From JBKEDC01 sp047971925 (GTDB taxonomy: Bacteria; Bacteroidota; Bacteroidia; Bacteroidales; Prolixibacteraceae), in the NCBI GenBank assembly GCA_047971925.1, contig JBKEAC010000055.1:1-8807 (forward strand): DNA of 8,807 nt. Reading direction: 5' to 3'. Position 1 is the first letter of the stretch; every line of letters begins with the position of its first letter. Of the stretch, positions 5,047 to 8,807 are shown piece after piece. Both the position numbers and the translations under genes were made by a program. Below the pieces are notes generated by a model. The model was not told the DNA's origin. It searched no databases and saw only the letters and a list, made by a program, of their open reading frames with translations.

Positions 5047-5077
5047 CAAAGATAGGAGTAGTTTTTAAATAAACAAG
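5047..5077 (-). promoter_or_regulatory. tracrRNA promoter
   Basis: On the minus strand CTTG (5077-5074) is followed by 19 bases and then TATCTTTG (5054-5047) and C, a full match to the Bacteroidetes TAnnTTTG -7 element with a -33 TTG. Transcription should begin near 5042 and run left through the anti-repeat. It lies in the cas9 leader on the opposite strand. Confidence 0.8.
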
Positions 5078-5103
5078 AAATAAATAAAATAATTTTAGAA
5101 TAA

Positions 5104-8100
5104 ATGAAAAAAATATTAGGACTAGACATTGGCACAACAAGCATTGGTTGGGCTGTAGTAAAAACAGGTAGCGAAGATAAATCGCAAAATGAAATTGTGA
5201 AATGCGGGGTGCGAGTTGTTCCGCTGACTGTTGATGAAAATAAAAATTTCACGGAGGGTAAGGCGATAACTACCAATGCCGATAGGTCGAAAAAGAAAGG
5301 TGCACGTAGAAGTTTACAGAGGCGAAAGTTGCGTAGAGAGTCGCTAAAAAAAAATCTACGGACGATGGGAATGCTCGAATTAGAAACCACAATTCCTGAA
5401 GTGGGTAAAAATAGTACTTTTGAAGTTCTTAAATTACGTGCTAAAAGTCCGCAAGAGCAAATTGCGTTGGGCGATTTGTCGAGAGTGCTCCTGAATTTAT
5501 GCAAGAAGCGAGGTTATAAGAGTAATCGCAAGGCGAATAATCCCGATGAATTAGGAACGGTGCTTGATGAGTTGGGTTTGGCTAAAGAGTTGGTGGCGAA
5601 AGGAATCACGCCGGGGCAATATGTGCTTTCAATCTTTAAGCAAGGGAAAATCAGTGCTAAGCGTGTTCCACCGTTCTATGTTTCGGATTTGAGAAACGAG
5701 TTGAAGCTCATTTTTGACAAGCAGCAAAGTTTCTATCCCGAAGTATTAACCGCTGAGTTTTGGGAAAACATTGAGGGTAAAAACCGAGCTTATGTGAATG
5801 GAGCTTTTTGGCGAGAGCAAATTGAGCAAGCGGAAATGCCCAAAGGAAGAGAAGAGAAGCTTTTGCAAGAATATCAATGGCGAGCCGATGCGCTGAGTAA
5901 GCAATTGAGTTTGGAAGAAGTGGCATTTACGGTGGTTAATCTTTCGGGAAAGATTGGCGGTTCGAGCAATTATTTGGGCGACATCAGCGACCGAAGTAAA
6001 ACGCTCTATTTTGAGAACAAGACAGTGGGGCAATGGAAGCTGGAAAAGATTTTGCAAAAGAATCAGAACACCCGCAATCAAGTGTTCTATCGCCAAGACT
6101 ACATTGATGAGTTTAACGCAATTTGGACTTGTCAGGCGAAGTTTTATCCCGAAGTGCTGACCGAAGAGAATCGGAAAAAGGTATTCAATAGTATCTTCTA
6201 TCAGCGTCCGTTGAAATCGAAGAAATACCTCATCAGCACTTGTCAGCTAGAGCAATTCCGAAAAGACGGCACAAAGAAAGCGCATGCGCCAAAAGCTTGT
6301 GCGAAGTCATCGCCGCTGTTTCAAGAGGTGAAAGTGCTGCAAAGTATCAATGATTTGGAAATAACCGACCTTGATAGCAATACTAAGCGCAAGCTTACTG
6401 CCGATGAAAGAGCCTTGCTTTTTAGCGAGTTGAACTATTCCAAAGAAATCAGTGCAAGGGATATTCTTAAACTGTTGAAGCTAACGAATAGTGACCACGA
6501 ACTAAACTTCAAAAGCTTAAATGGCAACACCACCAACACGAAATTGTATGGAGCTTATCAAGCCATTGCCGATGCGGAAGGCTATGATATTTCTGATGGC
6601 TGGAGCAAGAAGGCTATGCAGCACAATGTGGATAGTATTCATGAGATATTCACCCATTTAGGTATCGATACAAGCATTCTTTCTTTTGATGCATCGTTGG
6701 AGAATGAAGCTTTTGAAAAACAAAGCTCCTATCAATTGTGGCATTTGCTCTATGCCACCGATGATGCTAATGAGATTAAGATCGAAGACCAAGCGATATA
6801 TGGTAATAACAATGTGGCACTAAAGAAAGCCCTTTGCACACGTTATAATTTTACGGTGCAGCAAGCGAATATCCTTTGTGGCGTGATGTTTGCCGATGAC
6901 TATGGTAGTTTGAGTGCAAAGGCTTTGCGCAATATTTATCCTCACTTGATGGCAGGCTTGAATTATGCAGAAGCTTGCGAGGCTGCCGGCTATAATCATT
7001 CCAATAGTATGACTAAGGAAGATAATGAAAACCGAACACTACAAACAGAGCTAGAGCAAATTAAGAAAAACTCGCTACGAAACCCTGTGGTAGAAAAGAT
7101 TTTGAGCCAGATGATTAATGTGGTCAATCAGCTGAATCAAGCTTATGGACCTTTCGACCAGATCAATGTGGAGCTAGCTCGTGAGCTGAAAGCGTCGCAA
7201 AAAGAACGAGACTTGATGACCCAAAGCATTAATGAAGCAACTAAACGAAACAATGATATTCGAGAAAAATTGCGCAAAGCACCATTTAATTTGCTTAACC
7301 CCACGAAGCGAGATATTGATTTCTATCGGATGTATGAGGAGTTGAGTGCGAATGGATATAAAACCTTGTATTCAAACCAAAAGATTGAGGCGGAAGCTTT
7401 GTTCTCGGGGGTCTATGACATTGAGCACATCATTCCGCAATCGGTGCTGTTTGATGATTCATTCTCGAATAAAACTATTGAGCTCAGAGCGGTGAACATC
7501 AAGAAAGGCAATGCTACCGCCATGGATTTTGTGGAGGCTGAATATGGAGTTGCTGAATTGGAGCAATATGAATTGCGAGTAAATGCTTTGTTTAAGAAAA
7601 ATGCAATTAGTAAGGCAAAGCGTGATAAACTACTCAAAAAAGCAGGAGAGCTGAGTGATGGTTTTATTGATCGCGACCTGCGCAACACGCAGTACATCTC
7701 GAAGAAAGCCTTAGAAATTCTTTTTGACATTACACCTTCCGTTCTTGCCACCACGGGAATCATCACCGATTATTTGCGAAGTGAGTGGGGATTGATTGAT
7801 ACGCTCAAAGAAATCAATCTGCCGAAATACAAAAAGCTTGGCAGAACGAAATATAGTGAACGGAAAAATGGGCAACAAGTAGAACAAATTGTAGATTGGA
7901 CAAAGCGCAACGACCATCGCCACCATGCCATGGATGCGCTTACCACAGCATTTACCACTCGGGCACACATTAAATATCTGAATACTGCCAATGCCAAATC
8001 GGCTTTTGCGGTGAAGAAAGTAGATTTGTTTGATGCGCCTTTGAATAATATGCGTGCGGAAAGCCGAAAAGCATTGGAAGAAATATTGATTTCATTTAAG

Positions 8101-8807
8101 AATAAAAACAAGGTGACTACGCGAAACACCAACACACCAAGAGTGCGAGGTGTGAAGGGGAAAAGCACAGTGCAACTCACCCCGAGAAACCAATTGCACA
8201 ATGAAACGGTCTATGGTCAGCGCAAGAAGCAAGAAGCAGTGGAAGTAAAGGTAGATGGAAAATTCACCATTGAGCAAGCGCAAAATGTGTGTAAGCCATC
8301 CTATCGGGAAGCCTTATTGGCTCGTTTGGTAGAAAATGGCAACGACTCTAGGAATGCATTTGCTGGGAAGAATACGCTTTCAAAAAAACCGGTTCTATTG
8401 AGTGATGGCACAGAATTGCCAGAAAAAGTGTTGGTGAATACCATGAGCATCATTTATACGGTTCGAAAACCTATTACCGCAGACCTTAAAATTGAAAAAG
8501 TGCTTGATGTAGCAATTCAACGCATTCTCAAAAAACGTGTGGAAGAGTTTGGTGGGAATGCAAAAGAAGCTTTTGCTAATTTGGAGGAAAATCCCATTTG
8601 GCTCAATGAAGAAAAAGGCATTGCAATTAAAGTAGTAACAATTGAGGCTCGAACTAAAAATGCTGAACCACTGCATGAAAAACGAAATCAATTTGGAGAG
8701 TTGATTACCGATGCTGAGGGCAAGAACATTCCCACGAGCTATGTGGATACCGGAGGTAATCACCATGTGGCAATCTATGAAGATGAAAAAGGCAAATGGC
8801 AAGAAAA
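5104..8807 (+). CDS. cas9: Type II-C CRISPR-associated endonuclease Cas9, 3' end outside the window
   Basis: The crRNA:tracrRNA-guided enzyme cuts both strands of matching DNA. The frame is open for 1234 codons to the window edge. Bacteroidetes Cas9 proteins are usually about 1400-1500 residues, so perhaps 200 are missing. Seen in order: RuvC-I GLDIGTTSIGW with Asp8, an Arg-rich bridge helix at about 61-85, the conserved FYQRPLKSKK near 365-374, RuvC-II INVELAREL with Glu690, the HNH domain DIEHIIPQ with His775 and Asn798, RuvC-III DHRHHAMDA with His941 and Asp944, then the wedge and start of the PAM-interacting domain (VYGQRKK, TGGNHHVAIYEDEKGKW). All catalytic residues are present, so both nuclease sites should work. 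The start has no Shine-Dalgarno site. A weak TAATTTTA at 5090-5097 is the only promoter-like match, which would give a nearly leaderless mRNA. Downstream cas1 and cas2 are expected. Confidence 0.98.
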   Translation, partial: MKKILGLDIGTTSIGWAVVKTGSEDKSQNEIVKCGVRVVPLTVDENKNFTEGKAITTNADRSKKKGARRSLQRRKLRRESLKKNLRTMGMLELETTIPEVGKNSTFEVLKLRAKSPQEQIALGDLSRVLLNLCKKRGYKSNRKANNPDELGTVLDELGLAKELVAKGITPGQYVLSIFKQGKISAKRVPPFYVSDLRNELKLIFDKQQSFYPEVLTAEFWENIEGKNRAYVNGAFWREQIEQAEMPKGREEKLLQEYQWRADALSKQLSLEEVAFTVVNLSGKIGGSSNYLGDISDRSKTLYFENKTVGQWKLEKILQKNQNTRNQVFYRQDYIDEFNAIWTCQAKFYPEVLTEENRKKVFNSIFYQRPLKSKKYLISTCQLEQFRKDGTKKAHAPKACAKSSPLFQEVKVLQSINDLEITDLDSNTKRKLTADERALLFSELNYSKEISARDILKLLKLTNSDHELNFKSLNGNTTNTKLYGAYQAIADAEGYDISDGWSKKAMQHNVDSIHEIFTHLGIDTSILSFDASLENEAFEKQSSYQLWHLLYATDDANEIKIEDQAIYGNNNVALKKALCTRYNFTVQQANILCGVMFADDYGSLSAKALRNIYPHLMAGLNYAEACEAAGYNHSNSMTKEDNENRTLQTELEQIKKNSLRNPVVEKILSQMINVVNQLNQAYGPFDQINVELARELKASQKERDLMTQSINEATKRNNDIREKLRKAPFNLLNPTKRDIDFYRMYEELSANGYKTLYSNQKIEAEALFSGVYDIEHIIPQSVLFDDSFSNKTIELRAVNIKKGNATAMDFVEAEYGVAELEQYELRVNALFKKNAISKAKRDKLLKKAGELSDGFIDRDLRNTQYISKKALEILFDITPSVLATTGIITDYLRSEWGLIDTLKEINLPKYKKLGRTKYSERKNGQQVEQIVDWTKRNDHRHHAMDALTTAFTTRAHIKYLNTANAKSAFAVKKVDLFDAPLNNMRAESRKALEEILISFKNKNKVTTRNTNTPRVRGVKGKSTVQLTPRNQLHNETVYGQRKKQEAVEVKVDGKFTIEQAQNVCKPSYREALLARLVENGNDSRNAFAGKNTLSKKPVLLSDGTELPEKVLVNTMSIIYTVRKPITADLKIEKVLDVAIQRILKKRVEEFGGNAKEAFANLEENPIWLNEEKGIAIKVVTIEARTKNAEPLHEKRNQFGELITDAEGKNIPTSYVDTGGNHHVAIYEDEKGKWQE

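Noticed and set aside
5019..5054. A degenerate CRISPR repeat next to cas9 on the plus strand
   Set aside because: It resembles a repeat because it is the complement of the tracrRNA anti-repeat. It is single and linked to a leftward promoter and terminator.
4998..5504. A 168-codon minus-strand ORF across the tracrRNA and cas9 start
   Set aside because: It overlaps a well-supported RNA gene and the RuvC-I and bridge-helix coding sequence of cas9, and shows no recognisable domain.
7413..8802. Several minus-strand ORFs of 63-143 codons within the cas9 C-terminal half
   Set aside because: All lie opposite an intact Cas9 frame and have no start signals or motifs.

Overview
The window looks like chromosomal DNA from a member of the Bacteroidetes, probably Bacteroidales. 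It is AT-rich. Ribosome binding sites are mostly weak or absent. Two promoters match the Bacteroidetes form (TTG, 19 bases, TAnnTTTG). The Cas9 and the secreted DUF4468 protein are of types common in that phylum. Genus cannot be fixed from the sequence alone.

Layout, left to right. Bases 1-857 carry no convincing gene and are packed with repeats: a long-armed inverted repeat (about 151-357), a multi-hairpin structured element (about 426-535), a 19-bp direct repeat with an 8-bp palindrome (604-664), and a pentanucleotide microsatellite (AAAGT)7 (675-709). A doubtful small lipoprotein ORF (858-1112) overlaps the promoter and start of a WYL-domain transcription regulator (1096-2007), which ends in a strong terminator. 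A HIRAN-domain protein (2200-2571) and a full-length T4 Rnl2-type RNA ligase (2584-3597) follow as a tight pair, then a secreted DUF4468 protein (3623-4231) and a second terminator.

A 639-bp insertion-sequence remnant (4298-4936) separates these genes from a type II-C CRISPR locus. Its 27-bp terminal inverted repeats survive, but its transposase is dead. The CRISPR locus starts with a leftward tracrRNA (about 5042-4962) that has its own promoter and terminator. Divergent from it is cas9 (5104 onward), which stays open to the right edge, so its last part and any cas1, cas2 and array lie outside.

How the parts may work together: cas9 and the tracrRNA are a standard effector and guide pair. The WYL regulator, HIRAN protein and RNA ligase look like a small nucleic-acid repair or defence cassette, with the ligase sealing nicked RNA. 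No end-healing kinase or phosphatase is visible, and the link to the neighbouring CRISPR locus is by position only. This cassette is the best candidate for an undescribed system here, but its function is inference.
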